Counted from the stretch's first letter, positions 48,620-60,390 are shown. The stretch: 64,000 nt of DNA from Eublepharis macularius (GCF_028583425.1 NC_072790.1:64008052-64072051); one strand, 5' to 3'. Made by a program: numbers and translations. The notes: generated from the letters alone by a model not told the origin.

Positions 48620-49349
48620 TTGGAAATGACACTGGAGACTGTATAGCATTCAAAAGAAACAACAACTTTATTGAACAGGAAAAGATGTAGTAAGGGCAGT
48701 TAGGGAATGAAAGTGCTAAGGTAAAAAAATGTTAATAGAACAGAATACTTTTTAAGTCACAAGCAAAATAGTTTTCTTGAAGCTGTTTTCCTTTACAACA
48801 GACCTGGGGTCCTCCACAGACCCAAACCCCCTTTAGACTCTGAGCAGGAATTAATCTTCTCCTAAGAAGAATTACCCCTTCTTCACTTGGTTTGAATGGG
48901 AGTCTCCACTTACTACCCAATCACTCTTTGCCAAAATAACCCAGTTTTATAATGGCTATGTAAATGGGTTTCAGCTTGTGCTAGCTTTTATACTTGTAAT
49001 TCTTAACTAGACTTCTCCCTCAAGATAATGATGTTACAGTCAGGGCAAAAGATTCCCTTTTCCTCTCTTCAGAAGAGAACCTGTCTGACCTTCCCTGTCA
49101 GACTCACTCACAAAAAACTTTACTCCAAAACCCTGTCACTCACAAAATATTCTACTCCAAAATCTTGTCAGCAGTCAACTCTCATCCTAAAGGCTGATTC
49201 TGACTGGCCAGTCAGAGAGAGGAGGCAGCAGTCTGTCAATCAAGCTGTCATTCCAGACAATTGTTAACTACTTCCCTTCCAGCTCTCTGAGTGCTGCACT
49301 TAGGAAACTTTCTTTAAAGTGTTTTCTCTCACAGTATCACCCCCTATAA
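48620..49349 (-). mobile_element. Solo LTR in BMP5 intron 4, gene-sense orientation
   Basis: Read on the minus strand it runs from tgtgagagaaaacac to tttccaacaca. It has a TATA-like 'agtataaaagctagc' near 48985, a polyadenylation signal 'gttcaataaagttg' near 48668 and a U3 tandem duplication of about 39 bases (gttttggagtaaag and attttggagtagaat units, 49096-49170). No adjacent retroviral genes were seen. Target duplications were not resolved. Class (gypsy-like or endogenous retrovirus) is uncertain. Confidence 0.6.
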
Positions 49350-49751
49350 AACTTTGCCAGATAAAGAGCAAACTCTGAGATCAGCTCAGAGTCAGCTCAG
49401 ATGGCTGCAGGTAGCCTGTTCCTGCAAATACACAAACAGGTTGCAAACAGCCTGTACAGGAATTGGCTGACTGCCTTATCAACACTGGTAAGAAGGAAGT
49501 GATTCAAACAGGCAGTTGTTTCAGAATCCGTAGCAAGTATTACAGTAGTATTAAAGTAGTTAATGATAAAGTAGTTATGATTACTACTTTTTTTAAGCGA
49601 CAATGTTCATTACACAATTTTTAATACAAGAATGCAAAGGAAAGCAACACCATGATTGATATTGCCACTTTACCTGCATCAAAGTATGTGGAAATGCCCA
49701 GTGAGAGGTTTTTTGCTTTTTTTTCTTCCTTGAACTCCAGATCCTGTCCAG

Positions 49752-50212
49752 AACTATATGGTGAGCCAGACCACTGGCCCAACAAGGTCAGTACTACCAA
49801 TTTAGATTGGCAACAGCTCCTCAATCTTTCATATTATTGACTACCTGGCACATCACAGAATACGCAGGTTGGGCATGGGGTCGCCAACCTTGTGTTCCAT
49901 GGTCAGTCGTGCATTGTGGGTTCTCCTCAATTCCTGTTGGCATGGCACCAAATTTGGAATGGGATCATGGTGCCTGTGGAGAAGGGGCTTCAACCTTCCC
50001 CTTTTCACCCTTTTCCCAACCTGAAACAGAGGAGAGGACTCTTTGTATGCAGGAACTGAGGAGAACCCATACTCACATCTGACAGTGACACAGGATGGGA
50101 ACTCCAGACCCAACCTGGGTACTTCTAATGTGTGAATTGGCATCCTTTGAACCTGGGACTTTTTGCATGCAAAGGGAGTGCTCTACCATTGAGCCACAGC
50201 CCCACCCCTTGT
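49752..50212 (-). mobile_element. tRNA-Ala-like SINE, inverted, split by another insertion
   Basis: Read on the minus strand from 50212 the head is 'ggggctgtggctcaatgg' then 'tagagcactccctttgcatg' and 'cccaggttcaaagg' (box B-like). The body (49830 to 49752) contains inverse segments of 'gattggcaacagctcctc' and 'ccactggcccaacaagg'. Between them, at about 49864-50120, lies an element bounded by 'aggttgggcatggggtcg' and 'gacccaacctggg', i.e. short inverted ends. The same SINE family is at 15177-15376. Confidence 0.6.
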
Positions 50213-51299
50213 TGTTCAGCATTACATATTTCTATCTTTATACTGAATGGTTGTGTCTATTTTTATGGCTCCCCTTCCTTGTTAGCTATTCTATGGAGTG
50301 CTTACCTTGCCTGCAGATGATGGGGAAAGAGGCTGTGCTTGATTTACTGATCAGTTTTTGGCAAACAGCATACAATGGCCTCACAGTAAAGAAGCATAAA
50401 TGTACTGAGTTCCTTGATTCTCCACAAGTTCTTTGGAATTCTCTGTCTCCACACAAAGCCTTTGTGCTTTTTTTGCAAAAGGTTTTTCCCGAAATACATA
50501 AAAGTATCATTTCACCTTTCTACAATTTGAAAACAGATGAGTGCTGTGTAGATTTTTCTTTATAAAAATGTTCCAGCGTACTTGATGTGGAACTGTACAT
50601 TCAATACCCAGTCTCAAAAGCTGTTTGACCACACACCTATTTAGAATGCAAGAATCCATATTCCTTCCTTACTGTTCTGCATCTCAGACGAGACAAATGT
50701 GGGATGTAATTTTAGATTCCATGGAAATGACTAGGGTGACATTTACAAAATAGAATATGGTGCCAAAGATCCAATTTCACATAGTGGGGTTTCAAAGACC
50801 ATATGCTTACTGAGCTAGGAATCAAAACCAGGGGATACTGTGGCTGAATAAACTCTGTACCCAAATAATTTGGAAACTAGAGTTAGATTTAAAGATCTTT
50901 ATGTAGCAGAAAAAAAGCTTTCAAGGGAGGACAAGGAAATCAGGTTTGAAACTCCTAAAATTATCCACAGGCAGGCAATGAATATTTAAACTGGGATTTT
51001 TTTAAAAAAAAGAGATGGAAGACCATAGGTTCGACCCAATGAGACATGAATGGAACAAATTCTTTGAACACACTACACTTTCTCCCCACCCCAGCTCTGT
51101 CCCATTTTCCTCAAAGATTGGGGCAGGGAATGGAGACTGGAAGGGAAATGTTCAGAAATCAGTCCCCCACCCCCTTGTGTAAGCTGTTCTGTGAATACAG
51201 AATGCAAGTGGCTATGGGGAGGGGGGATTTGTCCCTCTTTTTCTCTGAGAACAATCACAGTAAAATTACCATAAGTTGACTTTTAATCATCCTCCTTTT
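50213..51299. other. BMP5 intron 4, nothing recognised
   Basis: AT-rich. A 156-codon plus-strand frame (50095-50565) begins inside the SINE and shows no known domain. Confidence 0.35.
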
Positions 51300-51545
51300 A
51301 ACTAATAGTTTGACCCGTGGCTGAATTGCCCCAAGCAGCTGAATCACTCCGCTGCGGGGCATGATTTGGCCCCAAACAGGCCTGCTGCAGGGCACAAATT
51401 GGGCTGTTGTGGGCGTGGGGTGCGCTGTGCCACCCGGGGGTGCACTGCACCACCTGTGGGGGGGCACCCCGGGGGCATACCCCATCACTGGCCAGGTATG
51501 TGAGAGCAGAAAGGACGGTGGGAAAATGGCGGACATAGGTTAGAT
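51300..51545. repeat. GC-rich repeat related to the 43379 element
   Basis: It carries 'ctgctgcagggcacaaattg', 'gattcagcccaa'-like motifs and 'tggccaggtatgtgag', similar to the interior of 43379-44103. Its ends are not defined. Confidence 0.4.
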
Positions 51546-51627
51546 AGGCCAGTAAAATTTATGCTTTTACTTGCATATTTGGAGTTCTGGTATAGAGTAG
51601 CAGCCAAAGGTAAATAATACCTTTGCC

Positions 51628-51876
51628 AGTTTGGTGTAGTGGTTAAGAGCAGCGGAACTCTAATCTGCAGAACCGGGTTTGATTCCCCACTCTTCTGCTT
51701 GAAGCCACCTGGGTGACCTTGGGTCAGTCACAGCTCTTCCAGAGCTCTCTCAACCCCACCTACCTCACAGGGTGATTGTTGTGAGGATAATAATAACTCA
51801 CTTTGTAAACCACTCTGAATGGGTGTTAAGTTGTCCTGAAGGGCGGTATATAAATCAAATGTTATTCGATTATACT
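51628..51876 (+). mobile_element. tRNA-derived SINE, full length, well preserved
   Basis: The head is 'ttggtgtagtggttaagagc' (box A region) and the box B-like sequence is 'gggtttgattcc' near 51675. The body has 'cacctgggtgaccttgggtc', 'cctacctcacagggtgattg' and 'gtaaaccactctgaatggg', ending 'ggcggtatataaatcaaatg'. It is the best-preserved SINE in the window and a typical squamate family. Confidence 0.88.
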
Positions 51877-52151
51877 GATAGCTGTCAGGTCCACATTATG
51901 GCATGAATCCCATGATAAATTTCCATGAACTGGATTGGTAGGGCAATTTCAGCTGATTTCCCCCAGGCTGCACACCTCTTTCACTTTTCCATGCGGGGGG
52001 GGGGGGGGTTGTCCCTTGCCATCCTGGAAGCAGCATTTGGAGGAGCATTTTGAGTTTCAGTGGGAGGGGAACACAAGAACTGCTGACAGAAATGTCTTCC
52101 AATGGTGAAGATTTGCCACAGGATCCAAGCCCACTGCTTACATTTTAAAAA

Positions 52152-52235
52152 ATTATGTGGTGGCAGAGAGTGCCATCAAGTCATAGCTGCCTTATGGCAA
52201 CACCTTCTGTGGTTTTCAGCGCAAGAGCCTACACT
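52152..52235 (-). mobile_element. 5S-derived SINE fragment (3' part)
   Basis: 'ggcagagagtgccatcaagtc' minus its last base, then 'atagctgccttatggcaac', is the inverse of the 3' part of the 5S-SINE family seen at 59850. Confidence 0.6.
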
Positions 52236-52808
52236 ACCTAAAATGCTGTATATATGAGTACTTGCTCTATCAAAAGAAATTCTCTGCATGTGCAGTTGGG
52301 AGTCTCTATTGTACACATAATTGTATCTTAAATTCTATTAAATGCAGTGCAATTGTTAACAACATTGTTAGATCTCTTCCATTGGAACTGATGGGATGCA
52401 AAACTATCAAATTTGCTGGCTCATGCCCAGAGTATTCTACTTTTCACAGAAGAGAATGGAGAACACCTTGAACTTTGCATACACACTGAACAAGGCCCTA
52501 TGTGTGTTAACAGCAGGGACAGATGTCAGATAAATGCTTTATTGCTGCAACGTATTTGGGCATTTTACTTAAACTGCATGCACCAGAGGCATTGCACAAA
52601 GTTCAAACATGGACCTGTAAACATATGAAAGTTTGCTATAAAAAAAAACCCCTACCCTAACCAACTAAGGTCTAGTTCTCACAGGTAAACCTGTCCTATG
52701 TCCGGTTTTCCTGTGTCCTTCTACATGGAAGGACTCTCTATAGGAGACACAAAATAATTAAAGTGGCCTTCAATTGTAAACCTTAATGGGAATGCGTACT
52801 TGATTATA

Positions 52809-52810
<2 letters not shown>

Positions 52811-52846
<36 letters not shown>
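52811..52846. repeat. (AT)18 microsatellite
   Basis: A perfect dinucleotide tract in intron 4. Confidence 0.98.
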
Positions 52847-52851
<5 letters not shown>

Positions 52852-53011
52852 CTAACTTTATGAAAGCTATGGTTCATAGCAAAGGGCTAATTCATACATC
52901 CAAAACAGTGTGGTGAGCATGCAAGTCGTGGTAACGTGAGTTGTGTGAAATGTGAGTAAAGTTTGGTATGTGGTAAAGTAATTGTATGATTATTTGCTAA
53001 GACATATGCAG

Positions 53012-53608
53012 TGTTGTGCACCTGGGCCTAGAGAGGCCTAGTGGCTCTAGGGAAGCCTGTATTAAAGCGACTGCAGGGCCTACATTTCCCAGGTTCTCTT
53101 TCGCCCCTATGATTGGCTAAGAGGGGATTCTGAGGAGAAACTGCACCAAAAGAAAAGTAGGGGGATGGTGCCTGAGAGAAGGGATAAAAGGCCTCATCAC
53201 AACAGGAGGGTGTTCACTCCTAGGGAGCAGAGCTGAGGGAGGCTGCTGCAGACGTAGTGATCCCTCATCCAGAAGGGGTGAGATAGTTGGAAGCCAGTTG
53301 CCAGGAGATAGTTAAGAACAGTCTAGTTAGACACGTTAGGGAGTATTCGTTTGTTTATTCACCAACCTTTACTATTCTCTTTATTTTTACAAAGTTTTGA
53401 ACACCAGTTATTAATAAACCTTTTAAATAAAGTTCTTTATTATTCTGCCTGGGTCTTCACACCTCATTCGGTCACATAATAAATCAAACCTACTAGGAAA
53501 GGGTAAACAGAAGGGGTCAGTTGGGTGCTTTGGGCCCTTACGAGGAAACCTGTACTAGAGTGGTGGCAGCCTACAGAGAGCTTCCTTGGGCCCAAACCAG
53601 CTGTGACA
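53012..53608 (+). mobile_element. Solo LTR in BMP5 intron 4, antisense orientation, 597 bp
   Basis: It starts tgttgtgcacctgggc and ends cagctgtgaca, the TG...CA form of an LTR. A TATA-like 'gagaagggataaaaggc' lies near 53183, and AATAAA copies near 53412 and 53426. Flanks TGCAG (53007-53011) and TGCGG (53609-53613) agree at four of five positions. There are no internal genes, so it is a recombined solo LTR. Gypsy-like rather than anything else is a guess. Confidence 0.65.
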
Positions 53609-53616
53609 TGCGGCTA

Positions 53617-53656
53617 GTTGATACATAGTAAAAGTAGTTGATACATAGTAAAAGTT
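53617..53656 (+). repeat. Direct duplication of ~20 bases
   Basis: gttgatacatagtaaaagta occurs twice in tandem just after the LTR. Possibly a replication slippage event. Confidence 0.8.
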
Positions 53657-55215
53657 GACTGAGATTTAAGTAGGGATGTGCCATCAAAACTTTTATTAAT
53701 CATAATCTGACCTGAACTATGCCCAAGTGTAAAGATCATGAATGCTTTGCATCCAAAAAGAATTATTTCAAATATTTAGGAGACATTGTAAATCTTACAT
53801 GACCACTATTCTGTTACCCTGCCACCTAGTCTCATTTTCTTAGGTAGCAAGAGGCAGGAGGGCATGTGAAGAGAGTTAAACTTACTCCCTCCCACATTAC
53901 CTTGTAATGCACAGTTGTTTGAACCATATTGTCTCCAGGCTATGGTTTAATGCCAGAATTCAGGATAGAAGTAAAATGTTGAAAGCATTAGAGCACAGCA
54001 AGGTGAGGAGGCTCATGTTTAGAGTATATGATTTGTGTTCAGAAGATCCCATGTCCCATGGCATTGCCAGCTGAAAGGATCTGGCAATAGATGTTGGAAT
54101 AGAGACGACTCAGCATGCCTGGACACTAGGGGATGCTATTTTTCCTTTTGCACGAGAATGAGACTGTTTATCTGTGTGATGCCTCTCTTTGTATAAGCTC
54201 GAAGCATTTCTCTGACTCTTCCTTCTCTTTCTCAGCCTTTGGTTCTCTCTCTCCTCATGGTATAGCAAGAAGCAAGATTCTTCTGCAGATATATCCTGTG
54301 CAAGCATGCTAGAGGCACACCCATGATCTAAAACTCCCACTCACGTGCAGATGGGTTAGCTGACTGCTTGTAATAGGGAGCCGTGTTATTTAGATTTAAG
54401 TTTTTTTGTCTCTTATTACAAAAATGCAAGTGAATGTGAATCACCTTCAATAAAAGTAAGTTTTGTTGAAATATATTGGCTTCACCACACATAACCCCAT
54501 GCTTTCCCGACTGTGCAACTTTGCAACATTAATTAACAAATGAAATTATGTGAAATACTTCTGCTTTAGACCCTGAAGAGCTGCTGCCAGTCAGACTAAA
54601 CAGTGCAAACGCTGATGGGCCAATGGTCTGCATCAGTATAAGGCAGCTTCATGTATTCATGGTTTTGCTACCCTCTGCTGTGCACTCCAGTTAAAGAAAT
54701 AACATAAAAAGATTTGTCCAACCTCTTGCTTCAACATTCCAGGAATTGGGGGGTGGGCAAACTAATTCACTCACACAGTAATGTTGTCATCCGTATCCAT
54801 GGCCCTTTCTAGAACTGAGAATTTTAATTGTGCCTAAAATGGTGATATCAGCAAAAATCCCTTGAGAAAAAGGAGAATTCTTGAGAATTTTATTGCAATA
54901 AGGAGAGAATTGCATCAATAAATGTTTTCCATTGAAACCAGTGGAAACAACTAGTTCTACTCAAATTTCCAGAACAAGAAAAGAATTAAAACCAGAATTC
55001 GAAACTAGGATTTTGATAAAATAACAAATTACGCTATTTCATAAATGCACACAGCAGCATACTTCACTCCCAAGGATCATTTCTGGAATGACAACCAATA
55101 TCATTCATTATGATGAATGCTCCAGTCTCTCTGGGCCAGCAAACCCAATCTTTTTGAGATATGTCATCTTACAGTCTCACCATAAACACAGATGCTATGA
55201 TTTCTTTTGCCTTAC
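53657..55215. other. BMP5 intron 4, mostly unique, one SINE piece
   Basis: 54578-54665 (gaagagctgctgccagtc, then caatggtctgcatcag, then 'taaggcagcttcatgtattc') is the body of the tRNA-Ala-like SINE in plus orientation. Nothing else is recognised. Confidence 0.5.
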
Positions 55216-55413
55216 CCCCAACACTTGACATTCTTGACGAATCTTGAGGGCTGCTGGATTTGTTGCGGTTCTGATTTTTCTTTTTATTGTTTGCAGCTCG
55301 GACAGATCGAAAAAGCACTTCACTTGCTTTGAAGAATGCAACCATGAATGGCTGTTTTGACTGAGGTCCATGCCTCCCTATTAGGCCAGCTGATTTTACG
55401 TTGATACTGCGAC
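55216..55413 (-). CDS. BMP5: BMP5 exon 4 (end of prodomain, furin site, mature N-terminus)
   Basis: 198 bases. The first two (GT) finish a glycine codon from exon 3. Then come 65 codons and a final G that begins the aspartate codon completed in exon 5. Acceptor ...ttttgtag and donor gtaagg, read on the minus strand. The product reads [20 protein letters not shown] then [18 protein letters not shown]. The RSVR furin-type cleavage site is at 55298-55309. The mature protein starts [22 protein letters not shown]. The N-K-S-S sequon is kept. Compared with the mammalian sequence as I recall it, this end has one extra asparagine and K for R. The [10 protein letters not shown] block identifies BMP5. 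Confidence 0.96.
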
Positions 55414-55497
55414 CTACAAAATAAGGTAGATGGGATATTTGCAAACAAGACAAAATTAATTAAACCAACTGATGGAGTCACAATGTTAGAAATGTGT

Positions 55498-55680
55498 TTC
55501 AGGTGTGTAACTATGTTAGTCTGTAACAGAAAAAAATTAGAGTCCAGTAGCATCTTAAAGGCCTACAAAATTTTCCAGGGTATAAGCTTCTGTGAGTCAA
55601 AGTTCACTTAATCAGATACTCATGAATACATATACTTTAGTAAAATGTGTTGGTCTTTAAGGTGCTACTAGACTTGAATA
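55498..55680 (+). repeat. Interspersed repeat, same family as 22716
   Basis: It contains 'gtccagtagcatcttaaagg', 'gggtataagcttctgtgagtc' (shortened here) and 'cttaatcagatactc', the same order of blocks as at 22760-22840. It lies 85 bases upstream of BMP5 exon 4. Family unknown. Confidence 0.5.
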
Positions 55681-55695
55681 ATGTTAGAATATTAC

Positions 55696-56449
55696 TAGAC
55701 ATGGGCATGAACCAAAAAAATTTAATGAACCAGCAGTTTGTGGTTCAGTGCCGACGATGAACCTGAACCAACGAACCGCAATGAACTTTTCCCACTGACG
55801 AACCGGTTCGAGGTTCGTGGTTTGTGGGTGTCAGAACAGCCCCCATTGGACTTAGAGAGCCCATATTCCCAGGGAGTGTTTAGCAGGCTCTCCTCCAACC
55901 AGCACCCAAGTTTGGTCAAGATTGCAATAGGGATCTTGGAGTTATACCCTCTCCAATCTGAGGCCCTCAGGAAACTCCCATTCGATACAATTAGAGCCAC
56001 CAGTTGACGTTGGCCCAGTGTATGAGATTGGAGATCTCATGAGATTGGAAATTGGGATAAGATTGGAGTGCCCATGGCTACAGAACACCCCCCTTCCCCC
56101 TCCCTCCCCCCGGGTGTTTTCTCCCATGTAACCAATTGTAACCAATTTGCAGCTCCATGGTTGGAAGCAAGACCTGCTGATCAAGGTAAACTGGTCTTCC
56201 ATTCGGGTTTCCAGGGCGACAAAAGGAGTGCAGACAGAGTTCAGGCATTCCTCCAGCTCCATTTCCAAGGGAATTGATTGATGGTGCCTGACTGTCGGCT
56301 TCATGAACTGTGGGCGAACGCAATGAACTGGGCTTCCAACGAACGCTGGTTCATTGGCCATAGATGCTCACAAACTGCTGGTTCGCGAACAGACAGTCAG
56401 GCGGTTTGTGGGTTTTTTTGGTTCGTAACGCAGTTCGTGCCCATGTCTA
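55696..56449 (-). mobile_element. hAT-type MITE, 754 bp, second copy of the 12228 family
   Basis: The ends are tagacatgggcatgaacc and ggttcg...gtgcccatgtcta. The 8-bp flanks AATATTAC (55688-55695) and AATATTTC (56450-56457) agree at seven of eight positions. The interior 56040-56290 is the inverse of 12400-12640 with clear similarity, including a matching frame ('VALETRMEDQFTLISRS' here, 'VALETRMEAQLALISRA' there). The outer parts are GAACC/GGTTC-rich. It lies in BMP5 intron 3. Non-autonomous; no transposase seen. Confidence 0.88.
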
Positions 56450-59324
56450 AATATTTCCCTTGTTTGATATAAAAGACAGAATGATATTCTGGCAAATGCA
56501 TCCTCCACTTTATAAATTTTATAGTAATGGATAAGAATAAGGTCTTCACTGGCCAAGCATTCTACACTGTGATAGCAAAGTAGTTAAATTTAAAGAAATC
56601 CCCTATCTTCTTCCTTTTAGAAAACGAGAAGGATACATTTGAAATCTTGGGTACACTCTGTGCAAATCAACAAGAATGAAAAATGGAGGCAATGCATATA
56701 GTTATAAATAATTTTAAGGCATTACTCATATTTCACCAAAAGCCTTAAGTACAGGTACAGCAGAGGCTTCAGTCTTTTCAAGGAATAATATATAATAGAA
56801 ATTGAAATATGTACATGATTGACCCTGGTTTTACTCCTGAGGGATGTACATATTTCTTTATAATATTTGCTCAGTCAGGACTGAGTGGTAACTTCAGTAG
56901 ATTATAGACTCTGACCCTTTTGGATGCAAGCGGGTGGGGGGCGGGGAGAGGAAGCAAAGGTTGAAAAGAAACGCAAAAACAAGCTGCTCAAATGGCATCC
57001 ACACATTTCTAACAAATAAGCCCCCCAGCTCTTAACAGAATTTATTTTGGCAGCTCAAACAATTTTGTGTCTCCATGTATTATGCGGAGACTTTGTTCCA
57101 CCAGAACCTGAGACAGTGTCATGTGAAACTATGCAGCTGTACTAGGGGAGGGTCCCCAAGATATTTGAAATGGTAAAGTGTTGGTAAAGAAATGTTAAAT
57201 TGTGCTAGTCTGGACAGCAGCAGAGTTCTCTTGTTCTGCAATAAACCAGAAAAGGGTGGTGGTGGTTAACATCTTAAGACAAAGAAGCATCTGCTTTGCA
57301 AATGCCTCATGCCATTAAACTCAGTCTCACCAGAGAAAGAACTTACTAATAATCATAGAAGTAAGCCTTAAACAAATAAGCTTATAGGCTTCCCTTTTAA
57401 AGGCAAACTTACAGTGGCTCTCTGCCAGGGTCTATATTTCTTAGAAAAACTTCTATCATTGGCATAAATGAAAGAGGCAGTTTGATTTGTGGTTAAAGCA
57501 GTTTCCATTCTACTTCCACTGTAACAAATGTATTAATTCAGCTCAGACTTCCTCCTCCTGGCAGCCTTTTTACAGTAAAAAAAAAAGTGAAATTAGAAAT
57601 CGCAGCCAAATACCATACCTTGAACTGACCCACTTCAATACATAAACACTTTTACAACATGTTTATTCAGGTGTAGCACTTTAAATTGGTTTAAGATGTT
57701 TCCAGTGACAGAGAGCCCAGCAAAGGTGAAAAGAGAAGAACTGAGAAAATCAAGCAGTTCGAGAACAGAATAAATGGTCACATATTCTGAGAAGTGTGAT
57801 AAGACACACATACCCTGCCCCACAGCCTTGAAAAATGTATATTTGTAACAGCTTCTAAATTCACTCTGATATGCCTTTTTTAATGTAGTATTTATTTCAA
57901 AACATATTTTGTGTATTTAATTCAATGACAGTTGAACAATACACAATCACTATTCACTTCTGAATGTCAGATTTGGAAAAACACATACAGACTATTATGA
58001 CAAAGACCAAACTTCAAGATTCTAAGCTTGCCTTCTTGTGCAGTAAGGACTGTCCTTCCAGATTGTTGTAATGGTTCCAGTGAATTTCAGTCATTTATCA
58101 ATAAAAGATTAATTCTGTACGGCAGCAAGCATGGGAAATGTGTATCTACTGAAAATTACAAAGTGTATATAGGGTTCAAATCTTAACAGTTCGATTCTAA
58201 ACAGAGCTAGACCCTTCCAAGCCTATGAAGTCTATATAGGATGTAATTCTGCTTAGGACTGCACAGTTTTCTGAATTTACAAAGGTATATATTGTGAGAG
58301 AAGGTGGAGCGGAGAAGTCTCCAAACCAATGTGAACTCCCTTTAAAATAATGTTTTATATTATTAAGTTTCCTCTTAGTTTCCTTTAGACTTCAGCAATG
58401 AGATGATTATTAAGATCCCATAGGTCAAAGTTTACAGAGATATTCTTTAAAAATTAGTCTAAGTTGAAACACCCTTTAAACACAGAAGCAGTTTATGGGG
58501 CTCTCTATCTTCTGTTTACTTGATCTTTTGAGCAGCCAAGGTAAGCTCTTAGGAACAGTCCCCCCGCAATGACTTCTGCTGAATTTATGTTGAAGTCAGT
58601 TTAGGATTGCATGCAAATCAAAAACTGAAGCATGGATCAATCACATTTTGTTATGTGTTTTTTGCAGAGATCATCAAAGCACTTAATTCAGAACTGTCCC
58701 ACTGATCTTACAGCTACTCCAAAATAAATTAGTGGTTTCATAACTGAAGGCTTAGCTTATTTATTATGGCTGGTATCCAAAGAACTGTACAACTCATTCC
58801 ATGTTCCATGGGGAGACTGGGGCTTCTGTTTCTTGAAAAGCAGCCCCTCATTCCACATAGGAAACTACTTTTGAACCTGAATAGACTTTTAAAAGTAGTT
58901 TGTGATATGGCATTGTGGGATGCAGAGTTCTGCTGATTAAAGAAAAAAAGATTTAAAAATTTGACTGGATATTCCTAAACTCTGGATGCATGAATGTAAT
59001 CCAACAACTTATTGCATCTGATAATGCAATGTTAATCATTCTAATTTATATTCCTTTTGTTTTGATTAAAATACTTTTACAATGTAGATTTGGGAGAGGT
59101 ATGCTACAACTACATTCTCTCATATTTGGGATCCTCTGTTGCAAAAAGTTGACAAAATCTCAAGACATTTCATCTGCAGATTTCACCAAATGATGCCCTT
59201 AAATAGATTAAAACAGATGGAACAATGAGTTTCTTCCCATGCGCACACAGCCTCCGCATGCACACAGCCTCCAAACTCTGCATTTTTATGGACTTTACTA
59301 CCAGTTACCATTAGACAACACATT
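56450..59324. other. BMP5 intron 3, nothing recognised
   Basis: About 2.9 kb of AT-rich unique-looking sequence. I looked here for BMP5 exon 3 and did not find it. Confidence 0.4.
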
Positions 59325-59668
59325 TATTTATTTAGATATGAATACCCTATTTTCATTCCCAATGAGGTCCTAAAGCAGCTTACAATATTATTTTCCCCTC
59401 TTGCACTTTAACTTCACCTCATCCCTATCAGGTATATTAAACTGATACTGAATGACTGGCCCAAGGTTATAGTTTGTTTATATTGACTTTTATGTGTCCT
59501 AATTATAACGCCCGTTGGCCCCATACTATAAATGTTACTTACCTACCATGTACTTAAAATACAAGGCCACCCAGCTAGCTTCCATGGCAGAGCAAGGGTT
59601 GGGGGATTAAAAACTGGTTCTCCTAGATCTTATTCTGAAATTCAAACCACTACACCATGCTGAAATTC
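59325..59668 (-). mobile_element. tRNA-derived SINE, inverted, with a ~100-bp insertion
   Basis: On the plus strand: tttatttatttagatatg start, 'cctctatcaggtatatt'-like body, 'gactggcccaaggtta' up to about 59470, then foreign sequence to about 59566, then 'aaggccacccagctagctt', 'catggcagagcaagggtt' and 'aaccactacaccatgctg'. The repeated caagg at both junctions suggests a short target duplication. Confidence 0.65.
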
Positions 59669-59849
59669 ATCACAATAGACATGGATACAGTGCATTTGCC
59701 ATATCTATGTCCTGCCCTCACTCTTAATTTCTCCATTCTCACGTGGAGCTCAAGAACCAGTTCCAATTGCCTGTGACACCTGATTGTGGGGGCATCTGGG
59801 TGACTGGTTTGCCCCTCCAGGCCTGGATTGTAAACCAGGCTTGGATCTT

Positions 59850-60068
59850 ACCTTGGTGGTGGAGAGTGCCCTCAAGTCAGAGTTGACTTATGGTGACCCC
59901 TGGTGGGGTCTTTATGGCAAGAGACTAACAGAGGTGGTATGCCATTGCCTGCCTCTGCAACCCTGGTTTTCGATGGAGGTCTCCCATCCAATTACTAACC
60001 AAGGCCGACCCTAGTTAGCTTCTGAGATCTGACAAGATCAGGCTCACCTGGGCTATCCAGGTCAGGGT
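59850..60068 (-). mobile_element. 5S-derived SINE, most complete copy
   Basis: Read on the minus strand the 5S-like head contains the inverse of 'gagatctgacaagatcagg' and 'ggaggtctcccatccaatt' (5S box regions). The body contains the inverse of 'ggtatgccattgcctgcct', and the tail the inverse of 'gtgccctcaagtcagag'. Over 200 bp without interruption. Confidence 0.82.
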
Positions 60069-60390
60069 GAATCTTAGCTTAGAATCCAACAATCTCCAAG
60101 AGAAACAAACAAATCCTCCAGGCACCTGAGTTCAAATTTTGTGGCCAATTGGAGGCTGGTTTTCAACTGGAGTTTCTCTTTGTGTTCAGAATTTTAAAAA
60201 ACCAGGAGGCAAGAGCAAGAAGCAGAGAATGCAGCAGAACAAAGCTGGCCTGGACTAGGTGGAGGAGTATATGCCTAGCAGTTTGAGGCTTATCTCAAGA
60301 GAACAGCACAGCATTCCAAGTCTTCTCAAGATCAGGGCAACAGGGGTAGAACAGCCATATCCCTATAGAACTTTAGCCTTTGAGAGTTCT

